This document shows positions 53,301-61,358 of a stretch of 64,000 nt of DNA, one piece after another (position 1 is the stretch's first letter; every line of letters begins with the position of its first letter). This DNA comes from an uncultured Acidobacteriota bacterium (GTDB taxonomy: Bacteria; Acidobacteriota; Blastocatellia; Pyrinomonadales; Pyrinomonadaceae), in NCBI GenBank assembly GCA_902826795.1, contig CADEGD010000002.1:105550-169549 (forward strand), given 5' to 3'. Under the pieces are notes generated by a model. It ran no database searches, was not told the DNA's origin, and saw only the letters and a list, made by a program, of their open reading frames with translations. Position numbers and translations under genes: made by a program.

Positions 53301-54043
53301 GGAAGCAGAGCTGTCGGCTCGTGATGCTGCTGCCGCATGGCTTTGAGGGACAAGGCCCGGAACACTCGTCAGCCCGTCTCGAACGCTTTCTGCAGCTCTG
53401 CGCCGAGAACAACCTACAGGTCTGTTACCCGACGACGCCTGCTCAGTATTTCCACATGCTGCGGCGACAGGTAAAGCAAGAGATGGTGCGTCCGCTGATC
53501 GTGATGACTCCGAAAAGTCTTCTTCGCCTTCCAACGGCGACCTCAACGATGGAAGAGCTAACGAGCGGCGGATTCAAGGCGGTCATCGACGACGCCGGAG
53601 TTGTAGATGCGACAAAGGTGAAACGCATCGTCGTGTGCAGCGGCAAGGTTTATTACGACCTCGAAGCCGCTCGTATCGACGCCCGCGACGAGCGTGTTGC
53701 GATCGTTCGGCTCGAACAGTTCTACCCGTTCCCGAAGACGGCCCTCGAAGAGATCATCGCCCGCTATCCGAACGCGACGCAGCTTTTCTGGACGCAGGAA
53801 GAGCCGCAGAATATGGGCGGCTGGTTCTTCGTCGAACCGCGTTTGCGTGAGATCAAGCGTGAAGGAATGACGCTCCGATACGTCGGCCGTGCGTCTTCGG
53901 CTTCGCCCGCGACCGGCTCTTACGCGATCCACGAGCTTGAGCAGAAGAAGCTCGTCAACGAATCGCTTATCGCCGATGCCGACGAGATCTCGCCTGCCTC
54001 CGAACCCGAGGTCAGCGAAAAGATCGCACCGGCAGGTGCTTAG
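50297..54043 (+). CDS. kgd: Fused E2-E1 2-oxoglutarate dehydrogenase (Kgd type)
   Basis: A 1,248-residue multifunctional protein. Residues 1-50 are the E1 N-terminal segment (ASYVEGLLARYQADPKSVDD). A Pro/Ala linker (55-100) is followed by an E2 succinyltransferase core (about 120-345) with catalytic His301 in YDHRVIQG, and then the thiamine-diphosphate E1 (345-1248; HGDAAFAGQGIVMETLQL, NNQIGFTT). There is no lipoyl domain. This architecture is best known from mycobacterial Kgd and corynebacterial OdhA. It oxidises or decarboxylates 2-oxoglutarate in the TCA cycle. The start is a GTG at 50297. Confidence 0.93.
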   Translation: MSEQSTNISATISESFGANASYVEGLLARYQADPKSVDDSWQEYFSVLLNGGKAETRPVASVPASQPAPQPETKPAVKAEMPISADTEAKPLVGASKKIVENMEQSLTVPTATSVRSMPVKVLEENRRIINDYLTPQGRGKASFTHIIAWAIVQSAKAYPALNNGYGVVDGKPSRLEHEGINLGIAIDIEKKDGSRNLLVPNIKGCEKMNFAEFFAAYNETVKKARDGKLEIADFQGTTISLTNPGTIGTVSSNPRLMSGQSAIIATGAIEYPAEYQAMTPAALSQIGISKIVTLTSTYDHRVIQGAESGLFLAKIHEFLVGQHGFYDEIFKAIDLNYPPLRWAQDYNPSLLGGDRFTEQAEKQANVLQLINAYRIRGHLLADIDPLNMTSHVASELDLEAFGLTIWDLDREFITGGLHGEKTATLRRILEILRKAYCGKVGIEYRHIQNKEEKEWIRARIRDNFVDTQPLDADLRKELLEKLIEAEQFEQFLHKKYLGQKRFSLEGCETVIPMLDQLVEGAGERGVDEIYMGMAHRGRLNVLSNIIGDASSGEMAERIFTVFEGTSHPSFPADEGDVKYHQGAVGNKSTKSGKELRIELSCNPSHLEFVNPVVEGMARATQDELRNGQGMSREESYARILPVLLHGDAAFAGQGIVMETLQLANLQGYRTGGTIHIVINNQIGFTTSVENSRSSIYSTDAAQITQTPIFHVNGDAPEAAYRVIQIALEYRREFQKDVVIDLVGFRRLGHNEGDEPSYTQPVMYARVKQHPGTRHLYAQHLIREAVITEDDLKSMTDSVVAKYEGIQDRAKKIASEKPAKAALAAPPAEDDGSTILETGASAEILKNVSEKISLVPEAFHVNPKMVGQLARRAKMGDGEVPMDWGFAEAMAFGSLVLEGTPVRVSGQDSGRGTFSQRHASMYDTITGERWTPLSELKNETAPNARFYVFDSSLSESGVLGFEYGYSVKAPTELVAWEAQFGDFANGAQVIIDQYIAASEDKWKQSCRLVMLLPHGFEGQGPEHSSARLERFLQLCAENNLQVCYPTTPAQYFHMLRRQVKQEMVRPLIVMTPKSLLRLPTATSTMEELTSGGFKAVIDDAGVVDATKVKRIVVCSGKVYYDLEAARIDARDERVAIVRLEQFYPFPKTALEEIIARYPNATQLFWTQEEPQNMGGWFFVEPRLREIKREGMTLRYVGRASSASPATGSYAIHELEQKKLVNESLIADADEISPASEPEVSEKIAPAGA

Positions 54044-54057
54044 CTTTGCCCGTTAAT

Positions 54058-54133
54058 GCAGGAGCCCGCACGTTTAGTAAGGGCGTAACATCCAACTTGA
54101 CAGTTAAGCCCTTGCTTACGCGCGGGCTTCTGC
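54058..54133. repeat. GCAGGAGCCCGC-type palindrome
   Basis: GCAGGAGCCCGCACGTTTAG (54058 onward, to 54089) opposes the segment 54103-54133 that ends CGCGCGGGCTTCTGC. The arms match at roughly 26 of 31 positions. It lies between kgd and the TonB-domain gene, both on the plus strand. I recall similar elements dispersed in other bacterial genomes. No second copy in the window. Confidence 0.7.
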
Positions 54134-54174
54134 AAAACCGATTCTCTCAGCCGTCTCCACGAGTAAGGTGACCT

Positions 54175-54744
54175 ATGCAAACACGTAAGGTTTTTCTTTC
54201 GACGCTGATAGTGCTGTTTATCGGCACGACGGCGGCGAGTGCGCAGATGGCGGCGATCATGGCTCGCGATGAGCCGGCCGAGGGCGGCGGAGCTCGATCG
54301 GCGTCCGGAGCGCAGGCTTACGGCGGAGGCGGAAAAACGTCAAGCGGATCGCAAGGTCGCGGGACAGCCAAGGCAAAGTCGATACGAACAACTTCAAGGA
54401 CTTCAAAACCGGCAAGCCCGGCGACCCCGCGTCCGTGGGATGGCTTCGTCATTGGCGACAAGTATACCTTCATGAATTTCGAGGTCGTCTCCGCCGAAAA
54501 GCCGTGGCACACGCGAGAGGCAAAAGCGAACGGAGCCAACGGCCTCGTGCAGGTTGAAATACTTATCGATACGAACGGAAAAGTGATCGAGGCTAAAGCT
54601 CGTACCGGCAACAAACTCCTCCATCCCGAGGCTGAACGCGCCGCCCTTGCCTCTGTATTGAATAAGCCGACTTTCGGCGGTAAACCCGCCCGGGCGATCG
54701 GCTTTCTAGTCTATCGCTTTGGCGCGGCTGACGACGACGACTAA
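54175..54744 (+). CDS. Periplasmic protein with TonB C-terminal-like domain
   Basis: A 189-residue protein: signal peptide (residues 1-23), a Gly/Ser-rich linker (32-60), a basic Ser/Thr/Pro stretch, and a C-terminal TonB-like domain (ANGLVQVEILIDTNGKVIEA ... AERAALASVLNKPTF). The fold is that of TonB C-terminal domains, but there is no N-terminal membrane anchor for coupling to ExbB, so it is probably a secreted or periplasmic relative rather than a true TonB. Expression is likely from its own promoter, after the repeat. Confidence 0.8.
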   Translation: MQTRKVFLSTLIVLFIGTTAASAQMAAIMARDEPAEGGGARSASGAQAYGGGGKTSSGSQGRGTAKAKSIRTTSRTSKPASPATPRPWDGFVIGDKYTFMNFEVVSAEKPWHTREAKANGANGLVQVEILIDTNGKVIEAKARTGNKLLHPEAERAALASVLNKPTFGGKPARAIGFLVYRFGAADDDD

Positions 54745-54769
54745 AAAAGGGGAGCCAAAGGCGCTCCCC
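54743..54769 (-). terminator. Intrinsic terminator of the M4 peptidase gene
   Basis: On the minus strand GGGGAGC (54769-54763) pairs with GCTCCCC (54755-54749) around a 7-base loop and is followed by TTTTTT (54748-54743). This is a textbook Rho-independent terminator beginning 25 bases after the M4 peptidase stop. The same hairpin also follows the TonB-domain gene on the plus strand but without a U-tract there. Confidence 0.85.
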
Positions 54770-54794
54770 TGCAAGTTCTGGAATAATTGTCAGA

Positions 54795-56951
54795 TCAATT
54801 CAATAAAACCTCATCGATCCTGAACGTCGTCGCAAGCGAACTATCCGTCGTAGTTCGGAACTGTATCCGCACAGTTTGCCCTCTATAGGCCGAAAGATTC
54901 AGCGAGCGTTGGGTGTAAACGCCGGCCGTGGCCTTGTTGAGGTTGCTATACGTCGCAAGTGTCGCTAGCAGAGTACCGCTCGTGCTGCGAACTTCGACGA
55001 ACAGCCGGTCATACACGGTGCTCGTCGTGGTTTCGCTTGACGAGACGTTGAGCCAGAACGTCAGCGTGCCGCTTGCGGTTGAAGGTACCGAAACCTGCTG
55101 ATAGCTCTGACCCGAAACGCTATTGCTCACGCCGAAGTATTGGTAACCCGTTCCGCTGAACGGATAGTTTCCATTCGCCGTATAAAGGGCTCCCGAGCCC
55201 GATTTTATCCAGGGCGAGTCGTTGCCTTCGAACCCGCCGTTGATCAAAAGGTTTCCGCCCGGAGGAGGTGTCGGCGTTGGCGTCGGGTTTGGGGTCGGCG
55301 TTGGAGTTGGCGTGGGCGTCGTCGGACAAGACCCGACGCCTACGGCACACCACATCGTAGCGATCGCGTTGTACTGACTGCTGGATGCGCCGTAGAGGTC
55401 AGTAGCGGCATTAAGCGTTGCCGTGCGGGCCCCGGCAAAATTTGTGCTCGCGGTCATGTAAACGGTCAACGCTCGGTAAAAGATCCTTTCCGCTGCGTTC
55501 GTTCCTATCGCCGGCACCGTCACACCACTGACGCGGTTCGTGCCGCCGGCGGCAACGAGATAAAACGCGTGGTTGCTAATGCTCGAATTTGTGTGAACGC
55601 CGCACTGGTCGTTGAAGTTCGACGGCGTGCAGCTCCCCTGATACAGACGGTTGGTGTAATGATCGGGGTCGCCTACTGCGTTTGGATTGTCCATCCGGCG
55701 AAGTGCGTCGCCAGCGGTTCCGGGTGTGTATGCATCTTCGCCTATCTTCCACGTGTCGGACGTAACCGAACCATCCGCATACGATTCGACCATCGCTCCG
55801 AATATGTCTGACATCGATTCATTCAGCGCGCCGGATTCCCTTGCATAGGTAAGGTTGGCCGTCCGCTCGGTCACACCGTGGGTCATCTCGTGGCCGCAGA
55901 TATCGATAGTAGTTAGCGGCGTGAAAGTCGATCCGTCACCGTCGCCATATGTCATCTGGTTGTTAAACCAGAAAGCATTGTTGTAACCGCTGCCAAAATG
56001 AACGCGCGAAACGACAAGCGGAGTTCCGCCGACGGCCGATGACGTCGTGCCGGGGCCGTAGTTTCCGTCAATACCATTTCGGCCATGGGTCACTTGATAA
56101 TAATCGAACGTTTTCGCGGCTCCGTAGTGAGCGTCAACGCCAGCCCGCTCGTTCGTGGCACTCCATGTATCGTCTGTGCCGCTGTAGCGTGACTGCGTAC
56201 CGCCCGTACCGGTTGACGTATTGCCGGTGTTGTTCATATTGAAGGTTCCCTGCCGCCGTCCTGTCGGGTCTTCCATATAGAACGTACCGCCTGATGAACT
56301 GGTGCTTATCGTCACAGTTCCGCTGTATAGCGAACTGCCGGTTCCGGTCTGCAGATTGTCGTACTCGAATACCTTCTCGCCCGTCTGTGCATCAATAAAG
56401 ACAACCGGTACTGAGGTTCTCGCCGTGCCGTCAATTCTCGGCATGATCACGCGATAGGCCAAATGATCGCGATCATCACCGCGATATATCCATAGATCCA
56501 CGGTCGGCTTTTCGGTCATTCGTCGCAAACCGCGTCCCGTTTGCTGGGCAAGGTTAAGCGCCTGCTCTGGGGTAAAGTTTGCTTTGGTGTCTATAGCTAT
56601 GGTTTCTTTGAGGCCGTCGGTTATCAGAGAAAGCTCTCCATCCGGCCGTAAGTGAACGATGGCTTCGCCCTCCCAAACGGGCACACTGCCAACCTTCTGC
56701 TGAACGTGGGTGTGCGCCATTTTTAAGTTGTCGATCTCGACGCGTTTAACCTCGTATTCGTCCGGGTTGCCGACAGCTCTGAGAGTTGCCCGATCTCGCA
56801 AGATCGCCAAACTTATTCGCCGCGCCGTCTCTTTTTCGTCGTCGCCGCCGTTTCCGAAGACCGTCCTATTCGCCTCTGCTTTTTTCGAGATAATGCCGAA
56901 GATCGCAAGGGCGGCCACTAGTACAGCCATGAAATACACAAATTTCTTCAC
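54795..56951 (-). CDS. Secreted M4 (thermolysin-like) metallopeptidase
   Basis: A 718-residue zinc endopeptidase. An N-terminal signal segment (residues 5-22) is followed by a propeptide (FTP/PepSY, about 40-200). The catalytic domain has HEMTHGVTE (zinc His pair and Glu) and NESMSDIFG (third ligand Glu). A Pro-Thr linker (PTPTPTPNPTPTPTPPPGG) connects to a C-terminal beta-sandwich module (LLINGGFEGNDSPW ...), probably for carbohydrate or cell-surface binding. The start is a GTG with AAGGAG ten bases upstream. It may degrade extracellular protein. Divergent from the M16 gene. Confidence 0.92.
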   Translation of the reverse strand: MKKFVYFMAVLVAALAIFGIISKKAEANRTVFGNGGDDEKETARRISLAILRDRATLRAVGNPDEYEVKRVEIDNLKMAHTHVQQKVGSVPVWEGEAIVHLRPDGELSLITDGLKETIAIDTKANFTPEQALNLAQQTGRGLRRMTEKPTVDLWIYRGDDRDHLAYRVIMPRIDGTARTSVPVVFIDAQTGEKVFEYDNLQTGTGSSLYSGTVTISTSSSGGTFYMEDPTGRRQGTFNMNNTGNTSTGTGGTQSRYSGTDDTWSATNERAGVDAHYGAAKTFDYYQVTHGRNGIDGNYGPGTTSSAVGGTPLVVSRVHFGSGYNNAFWFNNQMTYGDGDGSTFTPLTTIDICGHEMTHGVTERTANLTYARESGALNESMSDIFGAMVESYADGSVTSDTWKIGEDAYTPGTAGDALRRMDNPNAVGDPDHYTNRLYQGSCTPSNFNDQCGVHTNSSISNHAFYLVAAGGTNRVSGVTVPAIGTNAAERIFYRALTVYMTASTNFAGARTATLNAATDLYGASSSQYNAIATMWCAVGVGSCPTTPTPTPTPTPNPTPTPTPPPGGNLLINGGFEGNDSPWIKSGSGALYTANGNYPFSGTGYQYFGVSNSVSGQSYQQVSVPSTASGTLTFWLNVSSSETTTSTVYDRLFVEVRSTSGTLLATLATYSNLNKATAGVYTQRSLNLSAYRGQTVRIQFRTTTDSSLATTFRIDEVLLN

Positions 56952-57229
56952 GCCTTATATTCTCCTTGGGACATTTTTTTGCCGATGTAATATCAAGCCG
57001 AATAATGAGAATTGAGCACTAACCCAGGTATGCCTTGGGGGTCAAATCTAAACAACGACCGCGCGGGCTGCGGCAGATTTTTCTGTATTGCGGTTCGAGA
57101 ACTGTCCAAGATACTAAACTTTGTTCAAAAACATGTCAATCGCGACATAAGCAATTCTTTATCACCGTATAAATTTCAGCAATAGCGAGCGCTCAGTCTA
57201 AGTAAGCAAGCCGCCATGTGCTATCCTCA

Positions 57230-58516
57230 ATGCTTCGCAAAATGAAGGAAGATATTAGGGAAACACGCCTCGAGAACGGCATCGTAGTTCTCACGGATAA
57301 AATGTCGGGCGTGCGATCTGCGACGCTCGGCTTTTTTTATCGCGTCGGCTCGCGCAACGAGCCGAACGAACTAAATGGCATCACCCACTTCATCGAACAC
57401 TGCGTTTTCAAGGGCACAAACAGGCGTTCGGCAATGAACATCGCAGTCGAGCAGGATCGGCTCGGCGGAACCCTTGACGCATTCACGACACACGAGGAAA
57501 CCGGATTCGTCATCAAGGTGATTGACGATCAAATCGACGCCGCATTCGACCTTCTGGCCGACATGCTGACCGATCCAAAGTTTGACGATGCCGACTGCGT
57601 TAACGAACAGCGCGTGATCATTGAGGAAATGAAGATGAACGAAGATTCGCCCGAAGATCTCTTGAGCGACATCTTCCACCGCGAATTCTTTCCCGGCCAC
57701 CAGCTCGGCATGGAGATCACGGGAACTCCCGAAACGGTTCGCACTTTCGATCACGACCGCACGCTTGCGTTTCATCGATCTGCGTTCACGTCTGAAAATT
57801 TAATCATCGCCGCGGCCGGCAACCTCGACCACGACGATGTAGTTGCAAAAGTTCAGAGTACACGCTTCAGCGTGCCGCCTTCGGTGGGCAAACTAAAGTT
57901 TGAACCCTCAACGCCGAACATTGCCGCGCCGATCTTCGTTCAACATCGTGCGGATCTCGAACAGGCTCATCTAATTATCGCGACGCCGATGGTGCAAGCC
58001 GACGACCCATGTCGATATGCGGCCGATTTGCTGTCGAACATTCTCGGCGGCGGAACTTCGAGCAGGCTGTGGCAGAAGATCCGCGAAGAACGCGGACTCG
58101 CGTACAGCGTCGGCGCCTCGACCGCGATGTACAACGATACGGGCTTCTTCACCGTCTCGGCGGGAACGTCGCCCGAACAGGTCGATGAAGTTCTCGACAT
58201 CGTTGTGGATGAACTGCGTGAGATCGTGCGTAAAGGAGTGACAATCGAAGAACTCGACCTGATGAAGGAGCAGACGAGGGCGAACGTTCTGCTCGGCCTC
58301 GAAGATTCGGCGAGCCGTGCGGGTTCACTCGCTCAGTGTGAGATGGTCCATGGCCGGCAGATTCCGGTCGAAGAATCCCTTGCAAACCTCGCCGCCGTCA
58401 CGGTCGACGACATTCAACAACTCGCCGCCGAATGCTTTCAAACCGACAAGATCGCCTTCGTCGCCCTCGGTGACCTCGATGGCTTGACCGTCACCCGCGA
58501 CCGCCTAACTATTTAG
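57230..58516 (+). CDS. M16-family zinc peptidase
   Basis: A 428-residue M16 peptidase of the mitochondrial-processing-peptidase/PqqL type. The inverted zinc motif is HFIEH near residue 53, with the distal Glu in the ERVIIEEMKMNEDSPEDL-like region (NEQRVIIEEM). The second inactive half follows (GLAYSVGASTAMYNDTG). No signal peptide, so cytoplasmic processing is likely. The start is uncertain: ATG at 57230 or 57242 (MKEDIRETRLENG), or GTG at 57218. It has its own promoter region of about 270 bp, shared divergently with the M4 gene. Confidence 0.9.
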   Translation: MLRKMKEDIRETRLENGIVVLTDKMSGVRSATLGFFYRVGSRNEPNELNGITHFIEHCVFKGTNRRSAMNIAVEQDRLGGTLDAFTTHEETGFVIKVIDDQIDAAFDLLADMLTDPKFDDADCVNEQRVIIEEMKMNEDSPEDLLSDIFHREFFPGHQLGMEITGTPETVRTFDHDRTLAFHRSAFTSENLIIAAAGNLDHDDVVAKVQSTRFSVPPSVGKLKFEPSTPNIAAPIFVQHRADLEQAHLIIATPMVQADDPCRYAADLLSNILGGGTSSRLWQKIREERGLAYSVGASTAMYNDTGFFTVSAGTSPEQVDEVLDIVVDELREIVRKGVTIEELDLMKEQTRANVLLGLEDSASRAGSLAQCEMVHGRQIPVEESLANLAAVTVDDIQQLAAECFQTDKIAFVALGDLDGLTVTRDRLTI

Positions 58517-58550
58517 CATTGACGAAGCACAGGACTCTGAAACTTACAAA

Positions 58551-58811
58551 ATGGCCTTAACTAGATCGCAAAAAATCGGCTTGGTGGTGATATTCTCGAG
58601 CATCGCAATTGGGATGCTCGGTACAATCGGGAGTATATTCGGGAGTTTCGAAGCTCTTGAAACGGCTGAAAACGCGGGTATCGGCGGCGTCGGCGATTCG
58701 ATCCGCAACGCACTTCTCTTCTCGGCGGGAGGAATAGTCGGAGCCGTCGTCGGCACCTCAATGCTTATCTTTGGACGAACGAAAAGAAAATCAGGAGGCG
58801 AGGGGATTTAG
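58551..58811 (+). CDS. Small MotA/TolQ/ExbB-like membrane protein
   Basis: An 86-residue protein with two hydrophobic helices (about residues 9-29 and 52-74). The segment SFEALETAENAGIGGVGDSI then NALLFSAGG resembles the region between helices 2 and 3 of MotA/TolQ/ExbB proton channels, but the protein has only the two helices and no N-terminal domain. It may be a minimal relative or a remnant. The 3' end overlaps the vapC 3' end by 21 bp on the opposite strand. Confidence 0.65.
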   Translation: MALTRSQKIGLVVIFSSIAIGMLGTIGSIFGSFEALETAENAGIGGVGDSIRNALLFSAGGIVGAVVGTSMLIFGRTKRKSGGEGI

Positions 58812-59222
58812 CAGTTTTACTCCATCAAAAGCTCGAAAGTCGCGGTCTTTGGATACTACCGTCGCACCGTGTTCGATCGCCAAGGCGGCTATGATTGCAT
58901 CCGATAGACGAGCTCCGGAGATACCGGTTTCGTTCACCAATTGCCGAAACAAGGTGAAATGCTGATCGCCCGGCGATAGCATCCGTGAAACCGGTGTGGA
59001 CATCAGATCGTCTGCAATCTGCATCGCTTCTTTGGCGGTAAAAGCGTTTTTCACCCTTTTTACCGTCGTCAAGATACGCACCAGTCCCATGATCGTATGC
59101 CATGAAAAACAAACTGGCTCGTCGCCATTTAGGACAGACTCTAGCCAGTTCGAACAAAGCTCATGATCCTTCGATGCGGAGTCGTAAGCGTAGACGAGAA
59201 TATTGATATCGGGGAAGAGCAT
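58791..59222 (-). CDS. vapC: VapC-family PIN-domain toxin
   Basis: A 143-residue PIN ribonuclease. The acidic active site is visible: Asp5 in PDINILVYAYD, Glu in the ELCSNW region, Asp in SDAIIAALAIEHGATVVSKD and the following RDF. Together with the upstream VapB-like gene it forms a toxin-antitoxin pair, with 0 bp between stop and start. The target RNA is unknown. The frame is intact. Confidence 0.9.
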   Translation of the reverse strand: MLFPDINILVYAYDSASKDHELCSNWLESVLNGDEPVCFSWHTIMGLVRILTTVKRVKNAFTAKEAMQIADDLMSTPVSRMLSPGDQHFTLFRQLVNETGISGARLSDAIIAALAIEHGATVVSKDRDFRAFDGVKLLNPLAS

Positions 59223-59498
59223 CTACTTCTCAGAACCAGCCTTTCGCAAGAATTCTTCGTCGTCTAGCATTGCGAGAAGTTCACTGGGTTGAAGGTGTTT
59301 CAAGTGTTCGTACACGCCAAGATTTTTTGCCTTCACCTTGAACGGCTTCCGCTTTACGGCCGCCTTATCCTTCTTGAAGTAGCGCCCAAGGCGAATGAGT
59401 TCGTTGACGGCTTCCTTAAACGTCTTGCCATCACCGCTCTTCATTTCCTCGCGGATCGTCGTTACGACGTCGTCGTCTAATGTAATCGTCGTTCTCAT
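59223..59498 (-). CDS. vapB: VapB-type antitoxin
   Basis: A 91-residue antitoxin. The first 40 residues have a ribbon-helix-helix pattern (MRTTITLDDDVVTTIREEM ... FKEAVNELIRLG). The C-terminal half (VYEHLKHLQPSELLAMLDDE) is likely the VapC-binding part. It ends directly at the vapC start, so translation is coupled. Autoregulation is expected for the family. A short 46-bp gap follows queC. Confidence 0.85.
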   Translation of the reverse strand: MRTTITLDDDVVTTIREEMKSGDGKTFKEAVNELIRLGRYFKKDKAAVKRKPFKVKAKNLGVYEHLKHLQPSELLAMLDDEEFLRKAGSEK

Positions 59499-59544
59499 AT
59501 CGCTATACTATCCCGAATGATGCATTGATGTCTACACAAAAGCA

Positions 59545-60219
59545 TCATGATGCCTCGTACTGGATCGGATCGCTAATTCCTGCTTGCTCAAATCCTCGCA
59601 ACCTCAACGCACACGAATCGCACATTCCGCACGCAAGATCCTCGTTCCGATAACAGGACCATGTCAGATGCAGCGGAGCGTTGAGCTCAACACCCTTCCT
59701 CACGATGTCCGCTTTCGACAGATCGATGATCGGCGCGTGGATCTTGATGTGCGTATCAGGTTTAGTTCCCTTATCGATCGTTTGCTGAACCGCTTCGAAA
59801 AACTCCGGCCGGCAATCGGGGTAACCGCTCGAGTCTTCGGCGACAGCTCCGATATAAATACTCGTCGCACCGATCACCTCAGCCCAACTCGTCGCGATCG
59901 CGAGCATATTCGCATTGCGAAACGGCACGTAACTGGTTGGGATTTCCCTTGGTTCGAGATCGGCTTCTGTCACGCTCATCGAAGGATCAGTCAGCGATGA
60001 TCCACCGATCTTTGCGAGATACGCAATCGAGACATCGAGACGATCTTTAACGCCGTAGAAGTCAGCGATGTCGTTGAATGCCTTCCGCTCCCGATCCTCC
60101 GTCCGCTGGCCGTAAGAGACGTGCAGGAATGCAACCTCATCGTTCTGGACAACAGCCATCGCAGCCGTGACGCACGAATCCATCCCGCCCGAAACCAGAA
60201 TTATCGATCTAGACCCCAT
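59545..60219 (-). CDS. queC: 7-cyano-7-deazaguanine synthase
   Basis: A 224-residue QueC that converts 7-carboxy-7-deazaguanine to preQ0 using ATP and ammonia. The PP-loop is VSGGMDSCVTAA (residues 9-20). The zinc cysteines are visible near the C-terminus in CYRNEDLACGMCDSC. It overlaps queE by 11 bp, so the two are a unit. The next enzyme, queF, is 26 kb away. queD was not found in the window. Confidence 0.95.
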   Translation of the reverse strand: MGSRSIILVSGGMDSCVTAAMAVVQNDEVAFLHVSYGQRTEDRERKAFNDIADFYGVKDRLDVSIAYLAKIGGSSLTDPSMSVTEADLEPREIPTSYVPFRNANMLAIATSWAEVIGATSIYIGAVAEDSSGYPDCRPEFFEAVQQTIDKGTKPDTHIKIHAPIIDLSKADIVRKGVELNAPLHLTWSCYRNEDLACGMCDSCALRLRGFEQAGISDPIQYEAS

Positions 60220-60853
60220 GGACGTCGGCTCCCCAAATGTGTTTGTGAAGCTGCAGATTGAATCGCACCTTCAGCCCGCTTTGCGAAACTGCTTCCGCGA
60301 TCGGCCTCATATCGATACCGTGAACAGGTGAGACAAGTATCTCTTTGCACCGACCTGCAAGGTCATACTTCACAATGATTCCCTTTGCAAACTCCCAGTC
60401 CGCAAGATCGGCGACGACGAATTTTACCTCGTCCATCTCAGGCCGCAGGCGTTCGAGGTTCGGCCAGTGATTGCGCTCAGCCTCGACCGATGCGGGGCAC
60501 TTTACGTCGAGAATGATTTTCGCGCGCCGATCGACGTTATCAGTCGAGACGAATCCGCCGGTTTCGATCAGCACTTCGTACCCTCGGTCGCAAAGTTCGG
60601 TGATAAACGGAAAGACATTCTTCTGTGCAAGCGGCTCGCCGCCCGTCACCTCGACCAGCGGACAGTCGAACGCGTCCAACTGCTCGAATATCACATCGAA
60701 GGACATCTTCTCTCCGCCCGTAAACGTGTATTCACTGTCGCACCAGACGCACCGCATCGGGCAGCCCGTCAACCGCACGAACGAGCACGGCCGCCCCGCA
60801 TGCGACGACTCGCCCTGGATGGAAAGAAAGATTTCTGTGATGCGGAGTTCCAC
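60209..60853 (-). CDS. queE: 7-carboxy-7-deazaguanine synthase (radical SAM)
   Basis: A 214-residue radical SAM enzyme that makes 7-carboxy-7-deazaguanine. The cluster ligands are in LTGCPMRCVWCDSEYTF (CxxxCxxC). The N-terminal EIFLSIQGESSHAGRP and the SAM-binding VEVTGGEPLAQ are conserved. A 75-bp repeat-filled gap separates it from an upstream membrane gene. It overlaps queC by 11 bp. Confidence 0.95.
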   Translation of the reverse strand: MELRITEIFLSIQGESSHAGRPCSFVRLTGCPMRCVWCDSEYTFTGGEKMSFDVIFEQLDAFDCPLVEVTGGEPLAQKNVFPFITELCDRGYEVLIETGGFVSTDNVDRRAKIILDVKCPASVEAERNHWPNLERLRPEMDEVKFVVADLADWEFAKGIIVKYDLAGRCKEILVSPVHGIDMRPIAEAVSQSGLKVRFNLQLHKHIWGADVHGV

Positions 60854-60859
60854 AACGAT

Positions 60860-60923
60860 TCAAACAGGATGTACAGGATAAAGGCTCGAAAACCATCCTG
60901 TCTATCCTGTGCATCCTGTTTGA
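60860..60923. repeat. AACAGGATG-type palindrome
   Basis: TCAAACAGGATGTACAGGAT (60860-60879) is mirrored by ATCCTGTGCATCCTGTTTGA (60904-60923), 19 of 20 bases. A third CAGGATAG-like unit is in the loop. The element begins six bases after the queE start, toward the upstream membrane gene, so it is part of the queE leader. A similar sequence type is known to me from other genomes. Confidence 0.7.
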
Positions 60924-60928
60924 AATTT

Positions 60929-61351
60929 TCAGAACAGCCCAAACCAGCCGAAGTAATTCAACACTTCTCCGATTCCGAATGACGCCAGATTTGCGATCAC
61001 AATCGCGACGAGCGAGCGGATCCATTCGATCTCGCGGCCGCGGAACGCCAGCCAAAACAATACGCATTCCCCGACCGGAGCGAACGTTTCGGCCACGGCA
61101 AGGTAGATCCAACGAGCCTCGCCGTACAATAGAGTTGGAAGAACAAGAACCACTATCGGATATGTACACGCCGTCAGCCAAACGCCGCACATCAGTCTTT
61201 GCTTGAGCGAAAGTTTCGGTGAGAGCCCGATCAATAATATCGGCGTTTCGATCAATATCGTCAGCAGATATCCGAACGGCAGGAAATACCACAGATTACC
61301 GAGCGGCAGATTCTGCGTCTGAACGAAATCAACCTCGTCGAATAAAAACAT
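60929..61351 (-). CDS. Unknown four-helix membrane protein
   Basis: A 140-residue polytopic protein with four hydrophobic segments (about 18-42, 52-75, 83-100 and 110-135). The termini are short and the loops few. No signature that I recognise. It lies between palindromic elements, upstream of queE on the same strand. Conserved features visible: ETPILLIGL in helix 2, ECVLFWLAF in helix 3. Confidence 0.65.
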   Translation of the reverse strand: MFLFDEVDFVQTQNLPLGNLWYFLPFGYLLTILIETPILLIGLSPKLSLKQRLMCGVWLTACTYPIVVLVLPTLLYGEARWIYLAVAETFAPVGECVLFWLAFRGREIEWIRSLVAIVIANLASFGIGEVLNYFGWFGLF

Positions 61352-61358
61352 AGAATTG

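Noticed and set aside
55255..55325. Short tandem repeats resembling a CRISPR or microsatellite
   Set aside because: They encode the Pro-Thr linker of the M4 peptidase; period and variation follow codons, with no spacers.
57133..57148. ATGTC/GACAT inverted repeat between the two peptidase genes
   Set aside because: Five-base arms are expected by chance in a 278-bp gap; no second site supports an operator.
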